A DNA stretch of 5,781 bases, from positions 1-5,781 of the forward strand of contig DAJR01000046.1 in NCBI GenBank assembly GCA_002496385.1, read 5' to 3'. This DNA comes from Methanomassiliicoccales archaeon UBA147. GTDB taxonomy: Archaea; Thermoplasmatota; Thermoplasmata; SG8-5. This document shows, piece after piece, positions 1-5,744 of this stretch; position 1 is the stretch's first letter, and each line of letters starts with the position of its first letter. The translations under genes were made by a program, and so were the position numbers. The notes beneath the pieces are model-generated. The model did not search any database and was not told the DNA's origin. It was given only the letters and a program-made list of their open reading frames with translations.

Positions 1-453
1 AGCGCAGAGTTTAAAATTTATCTCATACTGGAGTTTCAACGCTTAAAGGAAGAAGAACAAAAACAATTGGGGTGGGATATTCGTAGAAATCTTGCCAAAA
101 TCAACTATCGAATCCATACTGATGCCATCAGAGAGAATTTAATCCCGGTCACCTTGAGCAAACAACAGATTAACACAGTGTATGCTTCCGAAGCCGACAT
201 TCTTAACATGGCATTATTTGGTAAGACTGCTGCTCAATGGCGAGAAGAAAATCCCGAGAAGAATGGCAATATCCGTGATTATGCAAATATCTCACAACTT
301 GTTTGCCTGGCCAACTTGGAAAATCTTAATGCAGTATTTATCAATGATGGAATGGACCAAAACGGGCGGTTGAAACGTTTGAACCATATTGCGATTCAAC
401 AAATGAGGATACTAGTAGCAGACAGGAGTACCAAAAAGTTAGAGAGCAAATAA
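1..453 (+). CDS. KilA-N domain protein, C-terminal part (5' end outside window)
   Basis: The frame is open from base 1 to a TAA at 451-453 and gives 150 residues; the start lies upstream of the window. The residues SAEFKIYLILEFQRLKEEE, followed by a segment around LAKINYRIHTDAIRENLIP, then ASEADILNMALFGKTA and GNIRDYANISQLVCLANLE, match what I remember of the C-terminal half of KilA-N domain proteins of about 270 residues. The missing N-terminal 120 or so residues would hold the KilA-N DNA-binding domain. These proteins occur in phages, plasmids and many gut or anaerobic bacteria. Their exact role is unknown, and DNA binding is inferred from the domain. A TTG at 67 could be read as a start, but homology clearly continues upstream of it, so it is internal. 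The gene is visibly AT-rich with A/T-ending codons, unlike the core genes to its right, which suggests horizontal acquisition. No neighbouring phage gene is visible in the window. Confidence 0.85.
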   Translation, partial: SAEFKIYLILEFQRLKEEEQKQLGWDIRRNLAKINYRIHTDAIRENLIPVTLSKQQINTVYASEADILNMALFGKTAAQWREENPEKNGNIRDYANISQLVCLANLENLNAVFINDGMDQNGRLKRLNHIAIQQMRILVADRSTKKLESK

Positions 454-882
454 CGCGTGTGTGATGAACCCCGGTTGGACGCAAGAAAAAACCACGGCGG
501 CAGGATGATTTTCGAAAACGAAAAACTCACTCCGCTTCGCTCCGTGCCCCGCTGCGCTCTCGCTGTTGCTCGGGGCACATAACATGCGGATATGAGGCTC
601 CAGGGGTTGCACCCCTTCCTCGCAAATTGCCTTCGGCAACGTCGCATGTCCCCACCCGCTATCTTCCCCTCGTTGAATGCATCTCCAGCCGTTCCAAATG
701 TCCCTCAGGACTTTGGATACCGATAAAAGCATTCGACCATGGCGCGGGACCATATTCTCGCTAAATCCAGCGCCATATGGCTCGCAACATTTTCGCAACA
801 ATAGGTGAATGCGAGAACTGAATCTCCGCAACAAGAAGCATTCGCCATGGGTAGTCTTTTGCAATCATGTTCTCCCACTGCG
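454..882. other. Gene-poor spacer with short inverted and direct repeats
   Basis: No convincing gene is seen in these roughly 430 bases. The minus strand keeps one frame open from 864 to 439 (141 residues), but its product is rich in Arg, Cys and Ser, resembles no family I know, and runs into the end of the KilA-N gene on the opposite strand. Structure is present. A hairpin has stems GTGCCCC (544-550) and GGGGCAC (572-578). There are palindromes TTTTCGAAAA (509-518) and GGGGTTGCACCCC (603-615), a small stem-loop TTGCCTTCGGCAA just after, and stems ATGGCGC (739-745) and GCGCCAT (770-776). The string AGCATTCG(A)CCATGG recurs at 728-742 and 837-850. Base composition is richer in GC than the KilA-N gene. 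It may be a decayed gene, a remnant of a mobile element or a structured RNA region; the sequence alone does not decide. Confidence 0.5.
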
Positions 883-930
883 TATGGCCGGTAATCGGCG
901 TTTTAGAAACGATGAGATTACCGGTGCATA
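883..930. repeat. Nested imperfect palindrome next to a TATA-like box
   Basis: The perfect 9-base arms CCGGTAATC (888-896) and GATTACCGG (916-924) are extended outward by TATG (883-886) and CATA (927-930), with one unpaired base on one side and two on the other. Inside the loop lies a second perfect stem, CGTTT (899-903) and AAACG (907-911), with a 3-base loop. The whole 48-base element ends one base before the TATA-like box at 932-940. It could be a binding site for a dimeric repressor or activator, or the end of an inserted element; which one is inference. Confidence 0.6.
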
Positions 931-931
931 A

Positions 932-940
932 CTTTTATAT
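932..940 (+). promoter_or_regulatory. TATA-box-like element for the 203-residue protein gene
   Basis: CTTTTATAT resembles an archaeal TATA box. With transcription starting about 25 bases downstream of its centre, the message would begin near 960-965. That leaves an untranslated leader of about ten bases before the ATG at 974. A nested palindrome lies directly upstream, where the BRE and regulator sites usually sit. Confidence 0.55.
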
Positions 941-973
941 GCAGAGAGGCATTACCATGATTAAGTGATATTT

Positions 974-1585
974 ATGGCTGCCAAAGGTAGCAAGAACGAA
1001 GACTGGTTTGACAACCTGGACAAGGAACTGGACAAGAAGACCGCACAGGCCCAGAAGACATCAGGCGTGGAGACAAGCCAGAAAGGGGAACTCAACCGGA
1101 CTCTCATCTCCGATTTTTGGAAGATACTGCTCAGGTTCGAGAAGATAAACATCCATTTTTCAATTGAGCCGTCACACACGCAGTTCGCCCAGTTCGAGAA
1201 ATACCCATATGAATGGAGCCTGAAGGAGACCTTCGACTTCGGTGGCGTCAACCAGATCCAGGTCATGGACCGGACGCGCGACCAGGGGAGGATAGGCGAC
1301 GCTCTCAAGCTCAGGTATTACGCCGACGGGGACAACCAGAACCTGAGGCTGACCTTCGAATACTGCGAGGGCGAGCATTATTACAAGTACTCGGGATGGA
1401 AACGGATATTTGGCCAGTACGTGCTGTTCGACTCGCCCGTGAAGAAACTTGAGATAGACCAGTTCCACACCGTTCTCGCGGAGATAGTCCGCCAGTGGTA
1501 CGATTCCCACCTGAAGCATGACAGGAACGTTCTGCTCCAGTACATGGCCAGCACTTTTGAGAAAGGCGAGAGCTACACTCAATAA
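974..1585 (+). CDS. Uncharacterised 203-residue soluble protein
   Basis: I do not recognise the family. The predicted product is hydrophilic and has no signal peptide or membrane segment. The first 35 residues are charged and low in complexity (MAAKGSKNEDWFDNLDKELD and on), probably flexible. The body alternates aromatic and charged residues, with likely beta strands around residues 80-140 (for example LKLRYYADGDNQ and LTFEYCEGEHYYKY). A helical tail runs from about residue 150 to the end. I chose ATG 974 over the in-frame GTG at 965: that GTG falls within GTGAT, which matches part of an archaeal Shine-Dalgarno sequence, and the TATA-like box at 932-940 puts the transcript start close to it. 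The gene stands alone on its strand in this spot, and T-rich tracts follow it. Codon use resembles that of the core genes (many C/G-ending codons), so it looks native rather than recently acquired. Confidence 0.8.
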   Translation: MAAKGSKNEDWFDNLDKELDKKTAQAQKTSGVETSQKGELNRTLISDFWKILLRFEKINIHFSIEPSHTQFAQFEKYPYEWSLKETFDFGGVNQIQVMDRTRDQGRIGDALKLRYYADGDNQNLRLTFEYCEGEHYYKYSGWKRIFGQYVLFDSPVKKLEIDQFHTVLAEIVRQWYDSHLKHDRNVLLQYMASTFEKGESYTQ

Positions 1586-1666
1586 GAGATTGTGGGGGTG
1601 CAACCCATCTTGAAGATTGCCGCCCCAATTCTCAATTCCGGCTTCTGATTTTGCCACCGTCTGGAA

Positions 1667-1709
1667 TTTTTGATTTATGTTCTCGGTTTGCTGTTTTTCA
1701 AATCTTTTT
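1667..1709 (+). terminator. T-rich transcription terminator (candidate)
   Basis: Three runs of five T on the plus strand (1667-1671, 1694-1698 and 1705-1709) lie 80-125 bases after the stop of the unknown gene. Archaeal RNA polymerase terminates at oligo-T tracts without needing a hairpin, so this is a reasonable terminator for that gene. No strong stem-loop precedes the tracts. Confidence 0.45.
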
Positions 1710-1714
1710 GTAAC

Positions 1715-1786
1715 GGGGGCTAGGGGCTTTGCATACAATATGGAAGAAAGGGTCTTTGCATATTAAATGGAATAAAGGGGCTAGGG
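1715..1786. repeat. Imperfect tandem duplication bracketed by GGGGCTAGGG
   Basis: Two 24-base copies, starting CTTTGCATA at 1727 and at 1754, agree at 20 of 24 positions with a period of 27. The pair is flanked on the left by GGGGGCTAGGGG (1715-1726) and on the right by GGGGCTAGGG (1777-1786). The block sits between two convergent genes, and no open frame of interest covers it. Confidence 0.65.
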
Positions 1787-1842
1787 CTGGCTGGCTGTCC
1801 TTAACAGCCAGCACAAAACATATGTTACCAACCCTAGACCCC
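1777..1842. repeat. Inverted repeat with perfect 9-bp hairpin
   Basis: The outer arms GGGGCTAGGG (1777-1786) and CCCTAGACCCC (1832-1842) pair with one extra base on the right side. Between them is a perfect hairpin: GCTGGCTGT (1790-1798), loop CCTTA, ACAGCCAGC (1804-1812). The 10-base palindrome AACATATGTT (1817-1826) follows. Neither strand has a T tract directly after the hairpin, so it is not a bacterial-type terminator. It may be an extragenic repetitive palindrome; that is inference. Confidence 0.65.
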
Positions 1843-1857
1843 AGACCCTAGACCCAG
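1831..1857. repeat. Two-copy CCCTAGACCC direct repeat
   Basis: Unit ACCCTAGACCCCAG (1831-1844) is followed at once by ACCCTAGACCCAG (1845-1857), one C shorter. It is the complement of the GGGGCTAGGG-type blocks about 50 to 110 bases to the left, so the same motif occurs four times, twice in each orientation. Confidence 0.65.
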
Positions 1858-1971
1858 ACATATTAAATCGTTATTTTAACATCATACTGCTGAACACTTA
1901 CCATATCCCACCGATTAAGCAATCCTTACTCAATTATTCAAGCCTCATTATGGTGCCGGGCAGGTCAGCCC

Positions 1972-2328
1972 CTACATCAGTTCCAGCCTGCAGCCTTCCC
2001 TGAGCCTTATGACCTTGAGCTTCTTCTTCCTGGCCCTTTCAATCAGTTCCGCGTCATTGGTCAGGACATGGCCCTTAACCTTCTTGGCCAGTTCGAGAAC
2101 TGAATCATCGCCCACAGATCTGGTCGGGCGGGATTCCTTGGTCAGTGCCAGCTTGAGCGCGCCCTTGGCATTCATGTTTGTCGGTGCCAGCCTGCGCAGC
2201 TCTCCGATGATGGGCTCGGGAACAATGATGGTGTAAGCCCCCAGTATTCTGGACAGCTCGGCGTCTATGTTGAACTTCTGCTTGAACGGGGCAATGAGGG
2301 CATTTGTGTCTGCGACCACGAAAATCAT
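1972..2328 (-). CDS. PIN-domain nuclease, Utp24/Fcf1-like, in the aIF2 gamma operon
   Basis: This is a 118-residue single-domain PIN protein. The fold is shown by the start IFVVADTNALI (acidic D7), a conserved E43 in PEPIIGELRRL, D74/D75 in SVGDDSVLELA, and TNDAEL (D92) near the end. These are the usual acidic metal-binding residues of PIN RNases, so it should be catalytically intact. The ATG at 2328 overlaps the stop of aIF2 gamma as ATGA, and there is no separate Shine-Dalgarno, which points to translational coupling. In many archaea a PIN protein related to the small-subunit processome nuclease Utp24/Fcf1 follows aIF2 gamma, so a role in rRNA processing is more likely than a VapC toxin role. 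No antitoxin gene is adjacent. A longer in-frame start at 2409 would lie inside aIF2 gamma and add unrelated residues, so I rejected it. The Utp24 assignment rests on context plus motif and is less certain than the PIN fold. Confidence 0.88.
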   Translation of the reverse strand: MIFVVADTNALIAPFKQKFNIDAELSRILGAYTIIVPEPIIGELRRLAPTNMNAKGALKLALTKESRPTRSVGDDSVLELAKKVKGHVLTNDAELIERARKKKLKVIRLREGCRLELM

Positions 2329-3557
2329 TTGACAATACCATACCCTATGAGGCGCCACCTTCCCAGGATGTTGCGGCTGATTGCCACGCCCTGCCCGGGT
2401 TCGGCGCATATCGGTATCTTCAGCTTGACTAGGGCGGTCTTCTCCCTGGCGCTGGTTACGGTTCCCACGGTCGTCGCGGTGCCGACGCTCAGCATCAGCG
2501 GCTCGTTGCTGTTCAGCGTATCCACCTTCAGGTCGTTGGCCGCGCCCACGACCCGGTCGAGAAGCTTCACATCCATCGATAACTCATGCAGCACGGTCGG
2601 GAGGGTCTCGGATTTTCCGACGACCTTGCCTATCAGGGAGTCTGATTTGGTGGTTGCCGGGTCCAGGTTTGTCCCTATCGCTATCAGACCACCGGGGCCG
2701 ACCTCGTCCACGTTCTTGTTTCCCGAATGAAGCGACACTATCGTCGTGTTTATCGGGGACCAGATGGTCTTGCCCTTCGCCTCGCCCTTTATCCCGGGGC
2801 GTATCTCGATGTCCTCGCCCATCCTCAGGGTTCCCTGGGTGAGCGTCCCGCCGAGCACGCCTCCGATAAGCTCGCTCGGCCTGGTGCCGGGAGTGTTGAC
2901 GTCGAACGACCTCGCGATGTGCATCCTCGGGGGGAGGCTGGAGTCCTTCTTCGGGGAGGGTATGAGCTCATCTATTGCTGCCAGAAGCGCATCCACGTTC
3001 TCTCCGGTCTGCGCGCATATCGGGATGATCGGGGCATTCTCCGCAATCGTGCCTTTGACGAAGTCCTTTATCTGCTGGTAATTCTGAATTGCCTGGCTCT
3101 CGTCCACGATGTCTATCTTGTTCTGAACTATGATTATGTTCTGCACGTTTGAAATGGTCAGCGCCATCAGATGCTCCCTCGTTTGGGGCTGGGGGCATTT
3201 CTCGTTGACCGCAATCAGAAGTATCGCCCCGTTCATTATCGCGGCGCCGGACAGCATGGTGGCCATCAGCGTCTCGTGGCCGGGCGCATCCACGAAGGAC
3301 ACGGTCCTGAGGAACTTGCATTCCGCCCCGCAGTTGGGACATTTCTTCTTTGTCGTGTAAGCTGCATGCCCCTGGCAGTCAGGGCATTTGTAAAAACTCG
3401 CATCCGCATAACCCAGCTTTATCGTGATGCCGCGCTTGATTTCCTCGGAATGGCGGTCTGTCCATGTGCCGGTGATGGACTTGGTCAATGTTGTCTTGCC
3501 ATGGTCGACATGGCCTATCATTCCGATGTTTACCTCTGGCTGGCCCTCAACCTTCAT
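2325..3557 (-). CDS. eif2g: Translation initiation factor aIF2 subunit gamma
   Basis: This is the 410-residue GTPase subunit of the heterotrimeric archaeal initiation factor 2, which carries initiator Met-tRNA to the small ribosomal subunit in the cytoplasm. The length fits the family. The G1 loop GHVDHGKTTL is at residues 15-24, and switch I is near KRGITIKLGYAD (41-52). A zinc ribbon with C58-x2-C61 and C73-x2-C76 follows, as is typical of the gamma subunit and absent from EF-Tu. G3 is DAPGHE (90-95) and G4 is NKID (146-149); the G5 region reads PICAQTGENVDAL. Two beta-barrel domains fill the C-terminal half, ending near ISRNILGRWRLIGYGIV. All nucleotide-binding motifs look intact. The ATG overlaps the last 11 bases of rps6e, and the stop overlaps the PIN gene start, so the three genes are almost certainly one transcript. 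The alpha and beta subunit genes are not in the window. Confidence 0.97.
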   Translation of the reverse strand: MKVEGQPEVNIGMIGHVDHGKTTLTKSITGTWTDRHSEEIKRGITIKLGYADASFYKCPDCQGHAAYTTKKKCPNCGAECKFLRTVSFVDAPGHETLMATMLSGAAIMNGAILLIAVNEKCPQPQTREHLMALTISNVQNIIIVQNKIDIVDESQAIQNYQQIKDFVKGTIAENAPIIPICAQTGENVDALLAAIDELIPSPKKDSSLPPRMHIARSFDVNTPGTRPSELIGGVLGGTLTQGTLRMGEDIEIRPGIKGEAKGKTIWSPINTTIVSLHSGNKNVDEVGPGGLIAIGTNLDPATTKSDSLIGKVVGKSETLPTVLHELSMDVKLLDRVVGAANDLKVDTLNSNEPLMLSVGTATTVGTVTSAREKTALVKLKIPICAEPGQGVAISRNILGRWRLIGYGIVK

Positions 3558-3951
3558 TGGCCCCCTCTTGCTTCTTGCCTAGAAGCTCTTCCACGGAGCG
3601 CGGGCCTCTGGTCACGACTTTCATGTTGATCTGGACTATGTCGGGAGAAACCTGGGTGCCCCTCATGGTCTTCTTGCGCCTCTCTCCTTCCATGTGGGGG
3701 TTAAAGCCCATGCCTTTGGATATGAGGAGTTTCTTCCTCCTAGGCCCGGGAAGGTCTCTTCGCATTGGGAATCCGTCCTTGTCGGAACCGCCGGTTATCT
3801 CGAGCTTGTATCCCGGCATCTCGACGAATATGCCGTCCATCTTGTCGCCTATTTTCTTTCCGAGGATGGCATTCGCCTGGTTGCCGCCCACCTGTTTCTG
3901 GTAGGATTTTCCCGTCTTGGGGTCCGATATGTTAGCCCTGAATTCCGCCAT
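3547..3951 (-). CDS. rps6e: Small-subunit ribosomal protein S6e
   Basis: This is a 134-residue S6e, an archaeal/eukaryotic ribosomal protein of the 30S body, of usual archaeal length without the eukaryotic phosphorylated tail. Recognisable parts are the N-terminal strand AEFRANISDPKTGKSY, the signature around EITGGSDKDGFPMR (residues 51-64), a basic stretch GERRKKTMRGTQVSPD, and VQINMKVV near the end. The start is ATG at 3951, with GGAG eight bases upstream (3960-3963), one of the clearer Shine-Dalgarno sequences here. It is the first gene of the operon with aIF2 gamma and the PIN protein, a gene order known from other archaea. Its last 11 bases are shared with the aIF2 gamma start. Confidence 0.97.
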   Translation of the reverse strand: MAEFRANISDPKTGKSYQKQVGGNQANAILGKKIGDKMDGIFVEMPGYKLEITGGSDKDGFPMRRDLPGPRRKKLLISKGMGFNPHMEGERRKKTMRGTQVSPDIVQINMKVVTRGPRSVEELLGKKQEGANEG

Positions 3952-4003
3952 GTAGATTGCTCCAGCATGTCTGTATGATTCGGATGGAGGCCTAAATCCC
4001 TTC

Positions 4004-4016
4004 TTTTATTTAAAGC
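4004..4016 (-). promoter_or_regulatory. TATA-box-like element for the rps6e operon
   Basis: Read on the minus strand this is GCTTTAAATAAAA, a good archaeal TATA candidate. Transcription would start around 3983, giving a leader of roughly 30 bases that contains the GGAG at 3960-3963. No other promoter is apparent in front of aIF2 gamma or the PIN gene, so it probably serves all three genes. Confidence 0.6.
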
Positions 4017-4082
4017 TTGAGGGGTTTGCTCGGATGTGACTGGATACCCGGTCGGGCACATGTGCCTGCCGCACCGAAGCCA

Positions 4083-4088
4083 TTTTAT
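4083..4088 (+). promoter_or_regulatory. TATA-box-like element for the CorA gene
   Basis: TTTTAT (in CATTTTATCG) lies about 36 bases before the ATG at 4122. It would place the transcript start near 4110 and leave a very short leader with no Shine-Dalgarno. It is weaker than the box for rps6e on the opposite strand of the same intergenic region. Confidence 0.4.
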
Positions 4089-4121
4089 CGACGTGCGGCT
4101 TGCCCAAAAACGGAACCAACC

Positions 4122-5054
4122 ATGATAAGGATATACGCGGGACCGAACGGCAGCATGGCGCAGGTTAAGGACATCACGGAGGGCTGCTGGATACGGGTCG
4201 TCGACCCCATGGCTGCGGAGATCGCATCTCTCCAGCAGACGCTGAACCTTCCGCCGAATTTCATAGCGGATGCCCTGGACCCGCACGAACGTTCCAGGTA
4301 CGATATGGAGAACGACTCTATCTTGGTCGTTCTGAGGGTCCCGGTCTACGAGGGCGAGGATGTCCCGGTTCAGTATACCACTGTGCCCCTTGGTATCATT
4401 CTCACGCAGAGCCATGTGATCACGGTATGCTCCCGCGACTCGGCTATTCTCCAGCCCATAGCTGACGGCAAGGTCAAGAACATCTGCGTGGCCGAGAAGG
4501 ACAAATTTCTCATACAGGTTGCCTTCCAAACCGCAAGACAGTACCTCAAATTCCTCGAACTCATCAACATGAGAACCAACGAGATAGAGGAGGAACTGCA
4601 CGAGTCCCTGAAGAACGAGGAGCTGGTCAAGCTGCTCAACCTGGAGAAGAGCCTGGTTTTCTTCACCACATCCCTGAAAGCCAACGAGGCTGTCCTGGAG
4701 AGGATGCAAAAAGGGGAGGTTATCAAACTCTCTCCGAAAGAGGCGGCGCTACTGGACGATGCCCTTATTGAGACTAGGCAGGCCATAGACATGGCCAATA
4801 TCTACAGCAATATCCTGGGCGGATTGATGGACGCTTTCGCTTCCATCATATCCAACAACCTGAACATCGTGATGAAATTCCTCACTGCCGTGACCATAAT
4901 CCTCATGGCCCCGAACCTGCTTGCGAGCATTTACGGGATGAATGTGGACCTGCCGTTCCAGCACGACCCCCTGGTATTCATCTTCATTTTAGTGATGTCG
5001 GTGTGGATGAGCATCGTGATAGCGTTCCTTTTCCTGAAGCGCAGGATGTTTTAA
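4122..5054 (+). CDS. corA: CorA-family divalent metal (Mg2+/Co2+) transporter
   Basis: This is a 310-residue inner-membrane channel of the two-helix CorA family, which works as a pentamer to admit Mg2+ or related ions. The N-terminal cytoplasmic domain (to about residue 145) includes the family-like stretch ALDPHERSRYDMENDSILVV. A long charged helical region with many E and K residues (about 145-240) matches the stalk helix. TM1 runs into Y271-G272-M273-N274, the signature GMN motif at the pore mouth. TM2 (about 284-305) is followed by the basic tail KRRMF. The loop after GMN reads VDLPFQHDP instead of the E. coli type with an MPEL motif, as in many other family branches, so the ion preference is not certain. 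I chose ATG 4122 because the family N-terminus begins there; an upstream TTG at 4017 would add 35 unrelated residues and run through the promoter. The gene is transcribed divergently from rps6e. Confidence 0.92.
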   Translation: MIRIYAGPNGSMAQVKDITEGCWIRVVDPMAAEIASLQQTLNLPPNFIADALDPHERSRYDMENDSILVVLRVPVYEGEDVPVQYTTVPLGIILTQSHVITVCSRDSAILQPIADGKVKNICVAEKDKFLIQVAFQTARQYLKFLELINMRTNEIEEELHESLKNEELVKLLNLEKSLVFFTTSLKANEAVLERMQKGEVIKLSPKEAALLDDALIETRQAIDMANIYSNILGGLMDAFASIISNNLNIVMKFLTAVTIILMAPNLLASIYGMNVDLPFQHDPLVFIFILVMSVWMSIVIAFLFLKRRMF

Positions 5055-5704
5055 CCGAACATGTGCTGGGTCGGATCCGAATGGGCCGGCTTCTTCTGCT
5101 TCGCGGAATGCGCGGCCTTTGCCAGCGTCACCCATTTCGTGGCCTCGGCGTCCTCCATGCCCACCTTCTGGGTCAGGAAGGACATGATCTCCCGGATTTC
5201 TGCGCCCTTCGACAACATGCCCTCGATGGCCCGGGGTATCCTGGTCTCAAGTTCCTTGAGGGCGCCCTCGTCCATGCCGAAGTTCTTCACGATGTCGTAG
5301 CTTGCGAAGAGCACGTTGTGAAGGGCGTTGTTGAACTCCTTCTCGCTCAGGCTGGAAAGATCCAAATCGGATTCTATTGCAACCATGTCCTCGTCACCCT
5401 TGAGAGCGACCTTCAGCATGTTGTATTTCCTGTTCAATATGAGCATCCGCCGGTAATAGCCCATGCGCTTGTCTGTGTCCAGAAGGTCGGTGGCGATTCC
5501 CGTGTCAAGCGTTATTGTGGCGATATGCTTGTCAACCTTTACCGCATAGGAATAGAGCACGACCGGGTGCTGGAAGAATATGTAATCGTGGGTCTCGTCG
5601 CTCTCCACCTTCACGTCCCATGGGAGGTCCTCCATCTTCCCGCCCCTGGCATTGCCTTCTTCGAGCCACCCCTTTATCTTGTTGGTCCATTTCTCGTTTA
5701 TCAT
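5051..5704 (-). CDS. YbjN / type III secretion chaperone-like fold protein
   Basis: This is a 217-residue cytoplasmic protein with no signal peptide or membrane helix. Residues about 5-140 show a helix (TNKIKGWLEE), strands (WDVKVESDETHDYIFF, YSYAVKVDKHIATITLD) and a further helix pair with RRMLILNRKYNMLKVALKGD. This pattern resembles the YbjN / DUF2299 / T3SS chaperone-like family seen in archaea. It is a fold-level impression rather than a match to a specific family. The remaining 70 or so residues are mostly helical (MLSKGAEIREIMSFLTQKVG and on) and look like an extra domain. Function is unknown; such proteins are often thought to act as chaperones or adaptors. ATG 5704 is preceded by GAGG about seven bases away and by a TATA-like box. 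The stop TAA shares bases with the stop of the convergent CorA gene. Confidence 0.75.
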   Translation of the reverse strand: MINEKWTNKIKGWLEEGNARGGKMEDLPWDVKVESDETHDYIFFQHPVVLYSYAVKVDKHIATITLDTGIATDLLDTDKRMGYYRRMLILNRKYNMLKVALKGDEDMVAIESDLDLSSLSEKEFNNALHNVLFASYDIVKNFGMDEGALKELETRIPRAIEGMLSKGAEIREIMSFLTQKVGMEDAEATKWVTLAKAAHSAKQKKPAHSDPTQHMFG

Positions 5705-5733
5705 GCTCCTGCCTCGTGCCCAAATTACCGGCT

Positions 5734-5744
5734 CGTTATAATAG
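5734..5744 (-). promoter_or_regulatory. TATA-box-like element for the YbjN-like gene
   Basis: On the minus strand this reads CTATTATAACG, about 35 bases ahead of the ATG at 5704, which places the expected transcript start near 5714 and leaves a short leader containing GAGG. The remaining bases to the window end show no further gene. Confidence 0.5.

Noticed and set aside
461..467. GTGATGA as a C box of a C/D guide RNA
   Set aside because: No CTGA D box occurs at a suitable distance downstream, so the motif is likely chance.
439..864. Minus-strand open frame of 141 codons in the first spacer
   Set aside because: The product is low in conserved-looking features and Arg/Cys/Ser-rich, the frame runs into the KilA-N coding end, and I see no promoter or ribosome site. 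Kept only as a spacer remark.
957..968. Three-codon upstream frame (ATG ATT AAG TGA) before the 974 gene
   Set aside because: The TATA-like box predicts transcription starting at about 960-965, after this ATG, so it is probably not in the message.
1172..1738. Minus-strand open frame of 188 codons opposite the unknown protein
   Set aside because: The plus-strand frame has a TATA-like box and a partial ribosome site and shows core-like codon use; the minus frame starts in the repeat cluster and resembles nothing.
1790..1812. Perfect hairpin as an intrinsic terminator
   Set aside because: No T run follows it on either strand. The nearby T tracts at 1667-1709 are better terminator candidates.
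1972..2328. PIN protein as a VapC toxin
   Set aside because: No VapB-type gene is adjacent, and it is coupled to aIF2 gamma, the known position of the Utp24/Fcf1-like PIN protein.
3849..4709. Minus-strand open frame of 286 codons over the CorA gene and its promoter
   Set aside because: It lies antisense to a well-supported CorA gene and crosses the rps6e start and promoter region; the product resembles no family. It results from GC-rich third positions.
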